From positions 1 to 29,162 of the forward strand of contig JAKMXF010000037.1 in NCBI GenBank assembly GCA_024704765.1: a stretch of 29,162 nucleotides of DNA. The letters run 5' to 3'. The notes under the pieces are model-generated. The model searched no databases, was not told where the DNA came from, and saw nothing but the letters and a program-made list of their open reading frames with translations. Source of the stretch: Oopsacas minuta (lineage: Eukaryota > Porifera > Hexactinellida > Lyssacinosida > Leucopsacidae). Numbering within the stretch: the first letter of the stretch is position 1; every line of letters starts with the position of its first letter. The position numbers were made by a program, and so were the translations under genes. Below are positions 1-9,749 of the stretch, one piece after another.

Positions 1-549
1 CCTGCTCTATCAACTTCATCAATGACTAGCTTGAATCTCAATGGATCATCTATCTCTACCCCAGCTGCATAGTTAACAAACGCATTCAGAAGTGTACTCT
101 TCCCTGTTCCTTTTCTCCCATAATGATTATCTTCTTCAAGTTCTTGCTTGATGATTGCTTATATTCGCTTATTGATGTCTTCTTTGCTGGGAATGCATAT
201 ATATCCAATCCTGGTGTGCATTCCTTTTCAATCCTTGTGCTCTTTCTCTTGAATTCGTTCAAGATTGTTTTATTTTGCTTTTGTGTTATATCACTTTCAT
301 ATTGTATGCGGTCCAGAGGTACTCCCTTTTTCCTATATTCAGCTATTTTCTTTGCATGCTACTTTTAACTTTTAACTCCTTTTTGAGAGTTTCATTATCT
401 ATGCAATTGAGTATTTCCCCTGTTACTTCTCCATAATCCCCTGATAACAATAGTTGTGTGATACTAACGAATTTCATTTGCCCCAGCAAATGTTGTGTTT
501 CTTTTTCAGTTAATTTGTTCAATTCTTTAGTTTTCGTACAGGAAGCCAT
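1..549 (-). pseudogene. P-loop GTPase-like gene, N-terminal part, two frameshifts, runs off the left edge
   Basis: Read on the minus strand from the ATG at 549-547, the protein starts MASCTKTKELNKLTEKETQ and continues through three frames. The first frame runs to a stop at 345-343. The second continues it from about 349 and includes the stretch KNLKKIIIMGEK. The third carries on from about 119 as GRKGTGKSTLLNAFVNY and DDPLRFKLVIDE to the window edge. Joined at the breaks, the frames give a Walker A motif of the form GxxGTGKST followed by the NYxxGVExxDPxRFKL pattern. That pattern is known from animal G-domain proteins related loosely to AIG1/dynamin-type GTPases. Both breaks are single-base losses, at T-runs (A-runs on the coding strand) at 346-349 and 111-114. 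Without them the gene is open throughout. It is either a young pseudogene or an intact gene with two homopolymer errors. The exact subfamily is uncertain. Confidence 0.6.
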
Positions 550-1340
550 CTATGTTGTATCTAAAATTTGTTTTAATTCATTCATAATTATATCACTTAA
601 GGTGACATCTAGACCCCAAATGTATCTATAATGCGATACCATTTATGACTGCACAGATCACTCGCATACTACGTATTCAGGTATAGTTCAATGATAACTC
701 ACACCTACCAACCGTACAGGGATTTTAGTTGATACAATTAGTGAGTGTAATAATACATAACACGTGTACATTTGTGTGTGTAAATTAACAATTCTTATTC
801 AAGAGTACAAAGATCCTCTGTACAATCTGTGTTTCATAACTCAGTTGCTTCTGGTTAAAACTAGATTTCATAAACTCAAGTCTTCTTATACCGGGCTCTT
901 ACTCGACATTACGAATTTTAACCAACTAATATTTGAACATTACAGAGGTTAAGAGTTATATGTATTATCTGAGTTATGCACTCTAATCGAATTTGGCTAA
1001 ATCCATTGTATATTGAATATGGATATTTCTAACCTCAGCAACCTGGATTGCTATATACAAAATCCTAGCAAACTCATGATCCTCGTCACCAAAAAGGTTG
1101 GTGGAAATTTCTATGTAACAACCCAGGTTGCTGGGAAGTTTGTATATAGCAATATTGGTTAGGTAGACTTATTAGATATTTGTATTCTCTAAATGCAAAA
1201 CTTAAGAAAAGAATTTATTACTTACTTAGACTTGTCTTTGGAATCTTTATTGGGAAAATATGTTTTCAACGTTGAGTTTTATAATTAGTTAATATATCCC
1301 AATTTCAAACTGGTATATATAGCAGTGTACTATAAATTTG
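550..1340. other. Intergenic, AT-rich, no gene seen
   Basis: Upstream flank of the GTPase-like gene. Open frames here are short and unconvincing. The only structure I see is the inverted-repeat cluster at 1031-1152. Confidence 0.5.
1031..1152. repeat. Cluster of degenerate about 26-bp repeats in both orientations
   Basis: The unit at 1047-1072 (attgctatatacaaaatcct and on) recurs reverse-complemented at 1126-1152, with its core ttgctatatacaaa intact, and in a more diverged reverse copy at 1096-1121. A half unit (cagcaacctgg) precedes the first copy. The arrangement could fold as a hairpin and may be a degraded MITE. No target-site duplication is clear. Confidence 0.5.
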
Positions 1341-1530
1341 TTTTGTGAATGACTCATTCGATATCTCTTTAGTATTATAGTAAAGTTTATTTTGTAGATA
1401 AACTATTAGAATAACTCATTCTAATAGCATAATTTCTTGAAACTTTTAGAATGACTCATTCTAATAGCTTATTTTGTTGGATCAAATTCAAATTCATACA
1501 CAGATAATATATTAGTTAATGTAACTCATT
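1341..1530. promoter_or_regulatory. Four spaced TGACTCA/TAACTCA palindromic motifs
   Basis: TGACTCA occurs at 1350-1356 and 1452-1458, and the one-base variant TAACTCA at 1412-1418 and 1522-1528. The copy at 1452 lies inside a longer near-palindrome, tagaatgactcattcta. TGACTCA is the established AP-1/bZIP consensus. Whether these are regulatory sites or part of a diverged tandem repeat of roughly 35-70 bp spacing cannot be settled from sequence. They lie 50-230 bp before the first visible FN3 exon. Confidence 0.35.
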
Positions 1531-1752
1531 TTGAAAGCCACAAATACACTCACATACGTATATATACTGTATTTAGGTTTCGTATCTGATAGTGAGGTGG
1601 GTCAAGACGACATAGACTATCAATCTGATTCTCTGCTTCATGTCTCTTGGACTGGATTCTTTGACAGAGAATCTGGTGTATATTTCTACTTGTATGGTTA
1701 TTCAGACAGCTGTTTGACTACAGATGTGTTTGTATTGTTTGATAATTCAACG

Positions 1753-1824
1753 GTAAATAATCTTTATCCACATAATCTGTTTATTGTTTTGATATATTTT
1801 ATTACAATATATTCTCTATTATAG
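1753..1824 (+). other. Intron, 72 bp, in the FN3-like gene
   Basis: GTAAAT donor and TATTATAG acceptor. Removing it joins FDNST directly to LNLTYSTF, in phase 0, and restores the module. Confidence 0.7.
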
Positions 1825-2659
1825 CTGAACTTAACTTATTCAACTTTCGCATCATACGATGTTCCAACTCCAGGTCTCTATTACGTTACAGTGGTTGCGT
1901 ATAATCTAGCACTAGCTAAATCAACTCCTGTATGCTCTAATGGTATAACATATGATATAACACCGCCTATAATACGGAGCATCAATGTTGTACATGCAAA
2001 GATTATCCCAGGCTTGGCTAAAATACAAGTAAACAGCTCTTTATATGAAGTTTGGCTCTTAGACGAGAATAGAGAGAGAAGAATGTTACGACAGAGCAAT
2101 GTGTCACAAGAATGTATTGACAAAGCAACTCTAATAAATGACGTCATGATATTTCCTCCTTATACTATTAAGCTACGGAATAATACTGTAGTATATGATA
2201 TTGAACTGAGCGAAGAGGAGAGCTATTTCATTTGACAATCAGTCAATGCTTATTCTAGTTTAAGTTATATGTATACTGTTCATAAGCTGGATGTAAGATG
2301 GGAAGGAGAAGATGCTGAGAGTCCAATTCACAACTACGAAGTTGGAGTTGCGGAAACTTCCTCGCAAGAAGCCGCGCCCGATTTGTTATCGTATCATTCT
2401 ACAGGGACAATAGAACAGTTTATATCTCACCATGTCAATACCATGAAGATGTTTTACATGTTTATAAGAGCTATTAATAGGGCAATGCTTGAAACTACTA
2501 TTACGTTAGGTCCATTTATCGTCGACACTACAGCACCAGTGTATGACAATAGTGTTATAAGTGTTACTCTACAGGAAGTGTTTATACTAGGGAAATGGAG
2601 TAGTACTGCTTTTCAGCATTCTGATGAACCTCAACTACTGGCTTATGAAGTTGCACTTG

Positions 2660-3025
2660 GTAATGATAAATACTAACTAAATATTAACTTTATTCAATAC
2701 TTATACATTTTTCGTCCAAGTACCCATTATCAATTTTCCTGAGCACCCCTCATAGATAACACCTCCTATCCGTCGACACCCAATTACGAGCCTTGAAGGT
2801 CTTAATAATCCATGTACACTCGCTTGGAAACATATAACTAGATATGTAATTTTATAACAGAATTTACAGTTAACTAGCTCCCGTTATATCAAATACTGAA
2901 TTGTACAAGTCTGGACCCTAACCTTCAAAGTAACATAACTTCATTGATTATATCGAAGTAATTAACGCTTTCGATATAACAGGAGTTGACTGTATTTGAC
3001 TTTTATATATATCTTATACTTTTAG
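2660..3025 (+). other. Intron, 366 bp, in the FN3-like gene
   Basis: GTAATG donor and TACTTTTAG acceptor. Phase 1 joining gives YEVALG-TDKCLEDV, the expected FN3-like continuation. A 126-bp MITE occupies its 3' part. Confidence 0.7.
2867..2992. mobile_element. MITE with CAGTCAACTC-type ends, TA target site
   Basis: The left end is CAGTTAACTAGCTCCCGTTA and the right end, reverse-complemented, is CAGTCAACTCCTGTTATATC. Both are flanked by TA (2865-2866 and 2993-2994). A 126-bp non-coding element with pogo/Tc1-superfamily-like ends, sitting inside the intron. A solo end of the same family is at about 23422. Confidence 0.6.
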
Positions 3026-3654
3026 GCACTGACAAATGTCTAGAAGATGTAATAGCATTCCAATACATAACAGTAGTAGCAGCATGTACAGGGTTCTGGA
3101 TTGATTGTGTGTGTGCTGGGTTAGACACGAGACAGCTAGGAGATTTCTTACACAGTGATCACACATACTATCTCACGGTACGAGCTAGTAATGGTGCTGG
3201 GCTATTCGCAACAGGAAGTTCAGATGACTTTACTCACGTAGCAGAGTTCCCAGACATTGGAGTTGTAATTGAAATAAATCCTGAATCAACCCATATTGAT
3301 ACTGCTGATTTTAAACAGATAGACGATGCTGATATAGCCTGTAGATGGAATGGCTTTGAACATCCACACGTTGAAGTCACATATATGGTTGCCTTAGGAA
3401 CCGCACCTGGCACAATTAACAATATAACCGCGTTTATATCAACAGGACAACACACTTCATACAAATTCATCAATCTATCACTAACAGAATAGACGGAATA
3501 CTACGTCACTGTAATAGGATCTGTGTCTGCTTATTCAAATGGTGTAACTGTTGTGCCTCAAAACGCACCAATAATGAATACTGTGAACGAGAGATATAAC
3601 TTTTCCAATCGATCCAATAATTCATAGAAAAGTATCGCTCCAAGCGCCATACTA

Positions 3655-4452
3655 ACCCATTGCCATATGCACAGTGTTAATCTCGCTGTTCAAGATGTAG
3701 TTAAACAGTTCCTATAATGTGCGACTTTCTACATTTAGCAAATGATCTTATCATATTTCTTAGAAACTCTCCAAAACGATGTGCTATTGTACATTAGATT
3801 GCACTGCAGTTAGACTGTCTGCAGACTCACATAAGACCTCTTAGCTCTACACGATTCACTATAAAATATTCTGCGCTTTCTGTATTATATTAACAATTTG
3901 ATGTAGTTTTTGATGAATTGGAAGAGATAAACACACAAACCAGTGAATGTAGGATTAAATCAAAAGGAAGTGGTTATATTAAACGGTTAACAGAATTTGA
4001 TACATGTTTTACTCTATGCTTATCACTCAAGCTATTTGAAATAACAGATAGGTTAAGCAAACGGCTTCAGTCTAATGATGTTTCAGTCGGAGAAGGAATT
4101 CATTTGTGAAATATTCAATCTATATTTTAGGATCAATGGATTGTGAAGACAAATTTAAATGACTCTGATCAAAGGTGCAACAATTTTGTATGGAACGCAG
4201 AACGGAATCCGCAAAACTTCCACATCAAAGACCTCCAATTCGATTTGATCTCTCTAGTAAAACTATTTTCAATACACCAGAAGAATACTATCAATCAATA
4301 TACAATCAAGTTCTTGCTCATGTTTGTGATACTATTCGATGTCGCATAACGAACAAATGCATAGTCCAGAATTAGAAAAAATCGAACCCATATTAGTTGA
4401 TAGTTGGAAAGGAGTTGCCATCAATTTTGATTACCTTAAACTTTGTATATAA
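3655..4452 (+). pseudogene. hAT transposase remnant (ZMYM1/DUF4371-like), C-terminal half
   Basis: Fragments in shifting frames line up in order with hAT transposases of the DUF4371/ZMYM1 type: CHMHSVNLAVQDVVK (usual CHxHxLNLAVQD), then DLIIFLRNSPKRCAIV, then a SSTRFTIKYSALSVL segment matching the conserved C-P-T-R-W-T block. After these come DELEEINTQTSECRIKSKGS, then LFEITDRLSKRLQSNDVSVGEG, then FNTPEEYYQSIYNQVL and finally EKIEPILVDSWKGVA. Several stops and frameshifts show that it is long dead. Terminal repeats and target duplications were not found. It begins directly after the last FN3-like coding sequence, so its insertion may have ended that gene. The matching N-terminal block lies downstream (5132-5388) rather than upstream. 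Confidence 0.7.
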
Positions 4453-5131
4453 GTGTAGTATAGAGTTTGGTCAAGCGCTGTGCGCGATCTCAACACTTAC
4501 TAGTTACTAACGAACACATTAGTAGTCAGCTATAAAAGCGACTAGCGCCTGTAATAGATATGTGGTTTACATTTATTTTTGTTACTCTGTATTACTCCTC
4601 AATAACAAACAGAATCTTCCAGAGAGTAATGACAGAGCTAAGAACAGGCTCAGATGGATACTTGAGACCCCCTCGATCTGTTAATTGCAAGAGCTTGATT
4701 TAAGAAATTGAATCTCTGTCAGGAATAATTCTTTATCATAAGTTAGCTCTTCAGTGCACAATCTACACTCCTGAAACCCTTTAAACAATTTATAGACCGA
4801 AAATCCTCTGACAAGCTAACGACTAGAGAATCTACTGAGTGTATTCAATTGATACTATATCACCAATTCCATCAAGATAATCCTCAAGAACTACAGTAGA
4901 ACTCAGATATACAGTACCCTTTCGGGAAATAAACTATAAACACGTAATAACCGATCAGTGAATTATGTAGTAGAGTAATCCGCTCCTAGAGGCGTATAGA
5001 ATTGATCCCTCCTGTAATTAGGCGTACAATAATAACTCCAGCTAAGCGTATTACATACGCCTAAAAGGATCGTCTGACGCTCCTATTTAGGAGTGTTAAG
5101 CGCTCCTCGTTAGAAAGAACTAGCGTCAGTT
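4453..5131. other. Intergenic between two hAT fragments; short inverted repeats
   Basis: No gene recognised. A patch at about 4980-5110 has several small palindromic pieces (taggcgta with tacgccta, and ctcctatttaggag) that look like a degraded repeat element. Confidence 0.4.
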
Positions 5132-5388
5132 GTGAGCACAACAATTTTGTGTGGAGTTCAAAATATCCCACTTCTTGGAGGTCATGACAATTCTACTGAT
5201 CTGGAGAAAGATAACAATAGAAATCATGGAGACTCCCGGGTTCTTTTACAATTCAGAGTCGAAGCAGGAGATTCAGTCCTCGGTAATCATTTACTACCAC
5301 AGCAGCTACAAATGCAACTTACACATCTCCTAATATCCAGAATCATAGCCTACTAAACATAAGGCCTGACAGTAACTCAAAACTTTGA
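5132..5388 (+). pseudogene. hAT transposase remnant, DUF4371 N-terminal block
   Basis: The translation gives CGVQNIPLLGGHDNS, then SRVLLQFRVEAGDSVL, and after a one-base frame change NATYTSPNIQN. This is the order expected for the DUF4371 block of hAT transposases (GRQNIALRGHRDD, LLxFRVxxGDxVL, ATYTSPxIQNE). The frame change is at the TTT of 5290-5292 and would be cured by a fourth T. In a normal hAT protein this block precedes the parts found at 3655-4452, so the two pieces are either from different copies or rearranged. Confidence 0.7.
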
Positions 5389-5811
5389 CACCAGGGATGC
5401 AGTATTAGCTGAAAGCATTTATAGACATAGTTTCTTTATTGCAGAAAAATGCATTTTTGGCTGAATAAATGTATTACATTTTTGTAGGACATCAAATTTT
5501 ACACAAATAAATGGTAAAACTTTTATGAATGTGTAAAAATATGTGTCTAGTAAGCATATATTTTGTAAAATATTTCATTCTTTGTTGCCTTGTAGAACGT
5601 TAAATATTGCATTTATCAACTCAAAGTGAATAAATAAAATAATCTATAGATCCTTTTATACAAAATGTTAAAAATTTGTCATTCAAAAGTTGGCTCGTTG
5701 TTGAGTTAAGTTAGAGACTGACATTCTCATAATTAACTTCTCTAATTATGAGAATATCAGAGAATAGCAGAATATATTGTATTCTATTTGGATTCATTTA
5801 ATTTGATATCT
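5389..5811. other. Intergenic, AT-rich, no gene seen
   Basis: Contains only a short hairpin (5723-5755). The end of the NHL inverted duplication is near 5780. Confidence 0.5.
5723..5755. repeat. Perfect 13-bp inverted repeat, 7-nt loop
   Basis: Arms attctcataatta (5723-5735) and taattatgagaat (5743-5755). AT-rich; no function assigned. Confidence 0.6.
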
Positions 5812-5942
5812 CTCTGTATAGGTCTCTGTATAGGTCTCTGTATAGGTCTCTGTATTGGTCTCTGTATAGGTCTCTGTATTGGTCTCTGTATAGGTCTCTG
5901 TATTGGTCTCTGTATAGGTCTCTGTATAGGTCTCTGTATTGA
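5812..5942 (+). repeat. 12-bp minisatellite upstream of the NHL gene, 11 units
   Basis: The unit CTCTGTATAGGT repeats with strict 12-bp phase. Its ninth base alternates A or T in the order AAATATATAAT. It ends about 94 bp before the NHL start codon, so it lies in the promoter or 5' UTR. The inverted duplicate gene carries the same array with 5 units (16867-16927). The reverse strand is open across the array and reads as a PIQR repeat, which is an artefact of the period. Confidence 0.85.
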
Positions 5943-6035
5943 TTTGTATTTATAGTTAGAGCTCATTACTTATAGTCAAATAGATAAGTTATATTATTTG
6001 AATTGTTTCATTATTCTAGTTACAGAACTGAACTA

Positions 6036-6896
6036 ATGGCTACAGCTAATACTTTGGAGAGAATATTCTCTGTAGACTATAAGAGCAAGATACAACCCAT
6101 AGTCAGTGTTTGTATATGGGAAATGGGGCTAGAAAATCTTAATGCTCCATATGGAGTGACTATTGATAATTCTACAGGAGATATCTATGTAGCAGATCGT
6201 TGGAATAATTGTGTGGTAGTATTCGATTGTAATGGTCAGATTATGTTTGAATTTGGAGATGAGGAAGGAGAAGGAAAGATGAATGGTCCAATTGGGTTAG
6301 CTATATGTAGAGATAGAATTCTGATTGCCCAAAGAAACAACTGTATTCTGAATTATCAAGTGAATGGAGAGTTTGTTTCCAGAATAGGGAAACTGGGGAA
6401 AGGAGAATTGGAATTTGATTATCTTTGTGGTCTGACAATCGATGAATCTAACGGAGAGGTATACATATGTGATTCTAATAATCATCGTATTCAGATACTG
6501 TCCAAGGAACTTACCTACAAGACACAGTTTGGACAAGATAACCTCGAATCTCCTTTTGATGTTAAACTTACCAAAGAATTCATTCATATTCTAGATGAAT
6601 CTAATCCTTGTCTTCATCTGTACAACTATAATCTTGTTCTACATAAGAGTATTATCTCAAAAGGTTATGGGTTACAGCTGATGAATCCATATTTCTTCTA
6701 TATTGACCATTCTAACAATATTCTTATTACAGATTATTCTTATATCTCTTCTTCTGCCTCTATTTCTATATTCAACTATCAATTTGATTTGATACACAAG
6801 ATATCTATAGCTTATCCTACCGGTATTACAGTAGATAACAGAGGAAGAGTTATTGTAGTTTGTGCAGGAGGTGAACATCGTTTCAACATATTTTGA
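6036..6896 (+). CDS. NHL-repeat beta-propeller protein, 286 aa, intact
   Basis: The ATG at 6036 (context ctaATGG) opens a 286-aa frame starting MATANTLERIFSVDYKSKIQ. From about residue 30 it is a run of NHL repeats, each with the pattern GVTIDNxTGDIYVADxxNNCVxVFD: APYGVTIDN, NGPIGLAICRDRI, LCGLTIDESNGEVYICDSNNH, ESPFDVKLTKE, NPYFFYID, AYPTGITVDNRG. Roughly six blades would close one propeller. NHL propellers bind RNA or protein partners, and in animals they usually sit at the C-terminus of TRIM-type proteins. Here there is no RING, B-box or coiled coil; compare the 388-aa relative at 21475-22641, which keeps a coiled coil. The reading frame is also open upstream to about 6003 but without an ATG. 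Its inverted twin at 15915-16771 is frameshifted. The specific role is unknown. Confidence 0.8.
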   Translation: MATANTLERIFSVDYKSKIQPIVSVCIWEMGLENLNAPYGVTIDNSTGDIYVADRWNNCVVVFDCNGQIMFEFGDEEGEGKMNGPIGLAICRDRILIAQRNNCILNYQVNGEFVSRIGKLGKGELEFDYLCGLTIDESNGEVYICDSNNHRIQILSKELTYKTQFGQDNLESPFDVKLTKEFIHILDESNPCLHLYNYNLVLHKSIISKGYGLQLMNPYFFYIDHSNNILITDYSYISSSASISIFNYQFDLIHKISIAYPTGITVDNRGRVIVVCAGGEHRFNIF

Positions 6897-7221
6897 TAAT
6901 TTTGCTATTTTACAGTATACTTACACTCGTTTATGTTTCCTTCTTAGAATAACTCATTTGTTACACTTCATTAAAGCTAAGCTATTTCTTATAAACTTGG
7001 TGAAAAGTTGGCTCCCGCGCCCATATTATGTATACAGCGGTTGCATCAATTGATCTCAATTTTGACTGTTCTAATGTACTATACAGGGTTGCCAACTCTC
7101 CCGCTTTTTAGCCTATTTCACCACCCACCTCCCGTCCTCCCGCCAAAATTTTGAACCTCCCGATTTTTTGGATTTTTTTCTATATTTAGATTTTATGACA
7201 TTTTAGTAGAAAATACCATCC

Positions 7222-7375
7222 GCCGTATTCACTAAGCATACTTAGTACTTAAGTACTAAGTACGTACTTAAGTACTAAGCATGTACTTAGTTAAGTACGT
7301 ACTTAAGTCGTATTCACTAAGAGTTAAGTACGTACTTAAGTATGTACTTAACTAAGTATATACTTAAGTACCACT
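7222..7375. repeat. Left subterminal palindrome array of the Harbinger element
   Basis: Many overlapping copies of ACTTAAGT/GTACTTAAGTAC and AAGTACGTACTT, with GTATTCACTAAG at the tip and again at about 7310. Candidate binding sites for the element's own DNA-binding protein. Confidence 0.6.
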
Positions 7376-7710
7376 TATATTCATGAATTTTCGAGTTTCT
7401 GATGGATTGCTTTACAGAATTACTTTCAATCATTCAGGAATATATTTTCAAAACTTTTCATGTTTTATGCATGATCTCATGATAATATTGTGGTTTAAGT
7501 TCATGAAATATTCCACAAATAATGTTGCAAGGAATGCTTCGAACGCTTATGATATAACATATGTGTTACTAAGGAATGCATTACTTTGTACGTAATGTTA
7601 AATACTCTCATTCTGAATTATACATTCCAAGTTACACTAATGAATGTTTTGCTAAATCAATTTATGATCAAATATAATATATAAATATTCAAGTATTTTA
7701 ATATAAACAA

Positions 7711-8757
7711 ATGGCACAGATGATTCCACTATTTCTCGCAGAAGAAGAAACCTCTTCCTCAATGGCACGTCAACGAGTTTTCAGGGATCTCAATGATCCC
7801 CTAGATTGTTATGATGATGTTGAACTTGTTCGACGTTTCCGCTTCTCTAGAGTTTCAATATCTAAAATTACAGAGTTGCTAGCTAACTATTTGAATTTCA
7901 CCGAGCGTTCTTATGCTGCTTCCCCTCATTTGCAAGTTTGTGTGGCACTTCAATTTTTCGCTTCTGGAACGTTCCAGATAATTTGTGGAGATGGGATAAA
8001 CGTAAGCCAAGCTTCTGCTTCTCGTTATATCCGAGATGTTTCTCTGGGTTTGCAAGCTATATACCATCAGTTTGTTAGTTTGCCTGCTGGTCTCAAGAGG
8101 GTAGAAGTCAAAAACAAGTTTTATGAGATTGCTCACTTTCCAGGCGTAGTAGGATTAGTTGACGGGACACATATACGAATCCAAAGACCCTCAGAAAATG
8201 AAGCAGATTATATAAATCGGCATTTTTACCACTCAATTAACGTCCAAGCTATTTGCCAACCAGATGGAATGTTTAGTGATGTATTGGCACGTTTTCCTGG
8301 GTCTGTTCACGATTCACGAATTTGGAAGATTTCAGGTGTTGGGATGCATGTTGAAAATACCTTTTCAATAGGGGAGCATATATTAGGAGATAGCGGTTAC
8401 ATGATGAGGCCATATTTACTCACTCCTTATCGCCAACCAATATCCACTCCCCAATTTAACTACAACTATGCACATAAGAGGACAAGGGTTATTGTTGAAC
8501 AGACATTTGGGCGATGGAAAAGAAGATTCCACTGTCTTCATGGAGAGCTCAGGATGAGTCCTGATAAAGTTTGTTCCATCATAGTTGCTTGTGCAGTATT
8601 GCATAACATAGCAATACTGTGGAAACAACCTCTCTTAGAGGATGAAGTCTCCGATGATTCCTATCCGGATGATGTTCTTGACTTTGAGGAAACTGTTGGA
8701 CATTTGGCATCAAAGCATTACAGAGATCAATTTTCTATTCATAATTTTAGCAACTAA
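7711..8757 (+). CDS. Harbinger (HARBI1-like) DDE transposase, 348 aa
   Basis: An uninterrupted 348-aa frame from the ATG at 7711 (context acaaATGG). The C-terminal two thirds is a DDE_Tnp_4 nuclease domain. It shows GLVDGTHIRI (Asp151), ARFPGSVHDSRIW (Asp201), LGDSGYMMRPYLLTPY (Asp227) and RVIVEQTFGRWKRRF (Glu263). Asp151, Asp227 and Glu263 match the expected catalytic triad. The N-terminal region (about residues 35-120, FRFSRVSISKI then ALQFFASGTFQ) matches the helix-turn-helix part of HARBI1-type proteins. The length is close to the usual 350 aa for the family. Every key residue is present and there is no stop or frameshift, in contrast with the other transposases in this window, so this copy may be recent or active. 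It cuts and joins the element ends together with the SANT protein encoded downstream. Confidence 0.92.
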   Translation: MAQMIPLFLAEEETSSSMARQRVFRDLNDPLDCYDDVELVRRFRFSRVSISKITELLANYLNFTERSYAASPHLQVCVALQFFASGTFQIICGDGINVSQASASRYIRDVSLGLQAIYHQFVSLPAGLKRVEVKNKFYEIAHFPGVVGLVDGTHIRIQRPSENEADYINRHFYHSINVQAICQPDGMFSDVLARFPGSVHDSRIWKISGVGMHVENTFSIGEHILGDSGYMMRPYLLTPYRQPISTPQFNYNYAHKRTRVIVEQTFGRWKRRFHCLHGELRMSPDKVCSIIVACAVLHNIAILWKQPLLEDEVSDDSYPDDVLDFEETVGHLASKHYRDQFSIHNFSN

Positions 8758-8832
8758 ATTCACATAACATATATGTTGTGGTGTGATATGTAAACATTTT
8801 GCACAGTAAGTGATTATAAGGTAATATGGATT

Positions 8833-8916
8833 TTTGTAGTTTTGAAACATCTAAGTAGGATGTTGGTCTTTGTAGTTCTGAAACATCTAAGTAGGGTGTT
8901 GGTCTTTGAAGTTGGG
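8833..8916 (+). repeat. 36-bp tandem repeat, 2.3 units
   Basis: Units at 8833-8868 and 8869-8904 differ by two bases, and a partial third starts at 8905. They lie between the two Harbinger genes. Confidence 0.75.
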
Positions 8917-9023
8917 ATATTTACTTGTGAGATGTATCAAGTATCGCACTTGAATTGGGAGCTAGTTGTTGCATTATGAAAACTATAAATTGGTGGAGGT
9001 TATTGATATTCCAAAGCAAGAGT

Positions 9024-9749
9024 ATGGACAAAGTTCGCAAAGTAAATTGGACAAAGGAGGAGGAGTATACGCTCATTGAGGCAATCCAGGATGCTGGAGA
9101 TATATTGAGGGGTACTGCTGGTCAGTGCGCGGAGATAAACAAAAAAAAGACGAGGCTTTGGAACAATGTTATGCGGAAAATCAATTCCATCCATGGCAAC
9201 AACCGAGATGTGAAAGATATAAAGAAGAAGTGGAACAATCTAAAAGGTTCCGCAAAAGCCCGTGTGGATTCCAGTCGAAGGGAAGCGAGGAGGACAGGAG
9301 GAGGGCCAAATGAAGCTGGTGAAGTGGAGGATGAAGACATCCGGATCCTAAGCTCTGATAGGGAATTATCCACATCTGTGACGGAGAGAGTATCACAGAT
9401 ATTCTCAAGTACGCCAGCGTTCACTGGAATATGTGGTAGTGTTGATATGTTTCAGGCCCCAACAGCATTGCCTTCACACACCGAGATTAGCGAAAGCAGT
9501 GAAGTAACGCCAGTGTTTGAGGGACCAGAAGTTACTGTAGTTAATAGTCGTCCAGAGGGAAGGCGTAAGCGTAAGAGGAGCATCGAACAGTCAACATCGG
9601 TCTCTGATTTACTTCCTCTGCAACGAGAAGTGCTTCTTAAACAGATGGAAGTATTCTCGGCTCAACTAGAGCTGATTGAAGAGCAGAGGGAGTATTACCG
9701 TTATAAAAAGCAGAGACTTTTAGAAAAAGATCAACAGCAGCAGCTTTAG
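9024..9749 (+). CDS. Harbinger second protein, Myb/SANT-like DNA-binding, 241 aa
   Basis: I start it at the ATG at 9024 (MDKVRKVNWTKEEEYTLIEA), because the Myb/SANT-like domain begins at residue 8. The open frame extends upstream only into unrelated sequence. Residues 8-80 show the three-helix pattern: NWTKEEEYTLIEAI, then RLWNNVMRKINSI, then VKDIKKKWNNLKGSAKARV. A polar linker follows. A basic stretch RPEGRRKRKRS could be a nuclear localisation signal. The C-terminus (from about residue 195, LLPLQREVLLKQMEVFSAQ) is predicted coiled coil. Harbinger transposons encode such a Myb/SANT-like partner to bring the nuclease to the nucleus and the element ends. It is intact and co-oriented with the transposase. 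Confidence 0.85.
   Translation: MDKVRKVNWTKEEEYTLIEAIQDAGDILRGTAGQCAEINKKKTRLWNNVMRKINSIHGNNRDVKDIKKKWNNLKGSAKARVDSSRREARRTGGGPNEAGEVEDEDIRILSSDRELSTSVTERVSQIFSSTPAFTGICGSVDMFQAPTALPSHTEISESSEVTPVFEGPEVTVVNSRPEGRRKRKRSIEQSTSVSDLLPLQREVLLKQMEVFSAQLELIEEQREYYRYKKQRLLEKDQQQQL

Larger units (their letters stand above)
1576..3626 (+). pseudogene. FN3-like extracellular repeat protein fragment, three exons, two in-frame stops
   Basis: Three exons read in consistent phase: from an acceptor at about 1575 to 1752, then 1825-2659, then 3026 onward. The translation shows repeating beta-sandwich modules with conserved spacing: DIDYQ then a W.GFFDRESG segment, YYVTVVAYN, ITYDITPP, VRWEGE and NYEVGVAE, then FIVDTTAP. 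The last exon has YYLTVRASNGAGL, WNGF and VALGTAPG. This is the FN3-like module chain of large invertebrate surface or secreted proteins. A TGA at 2233-2235 and a TAG at 3490-3492 interrupt the otherwise continuous frame, and homology clearly continues past each (for example TEYYVTVIGSVSAYSNG after the second). No signal peptide, transmembrane segment or true start is present, so 5' exons are missing or out of view. Best read as a decaying copy of a longer gene. Confidence 0.6.

Noticed and set aside
4620-4690. Second P-element fragment (short DGYLRPPRSV-like stretch)
   Set aside because: Only about ten residues resemble the GGLxxPS block and no neighbouring block supports it.
5812-5942. Possible CRISPR-like array
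   Set aside because: Direct tandem repeats without spacers, in a eukaryotic context.
5784-5966. Minus-strand frame encoding a PIQR repeat protein
   Set aside because: It is the 12-bp minisatellite read in frame; the period is a multiple of three, so the frame is open by construction.
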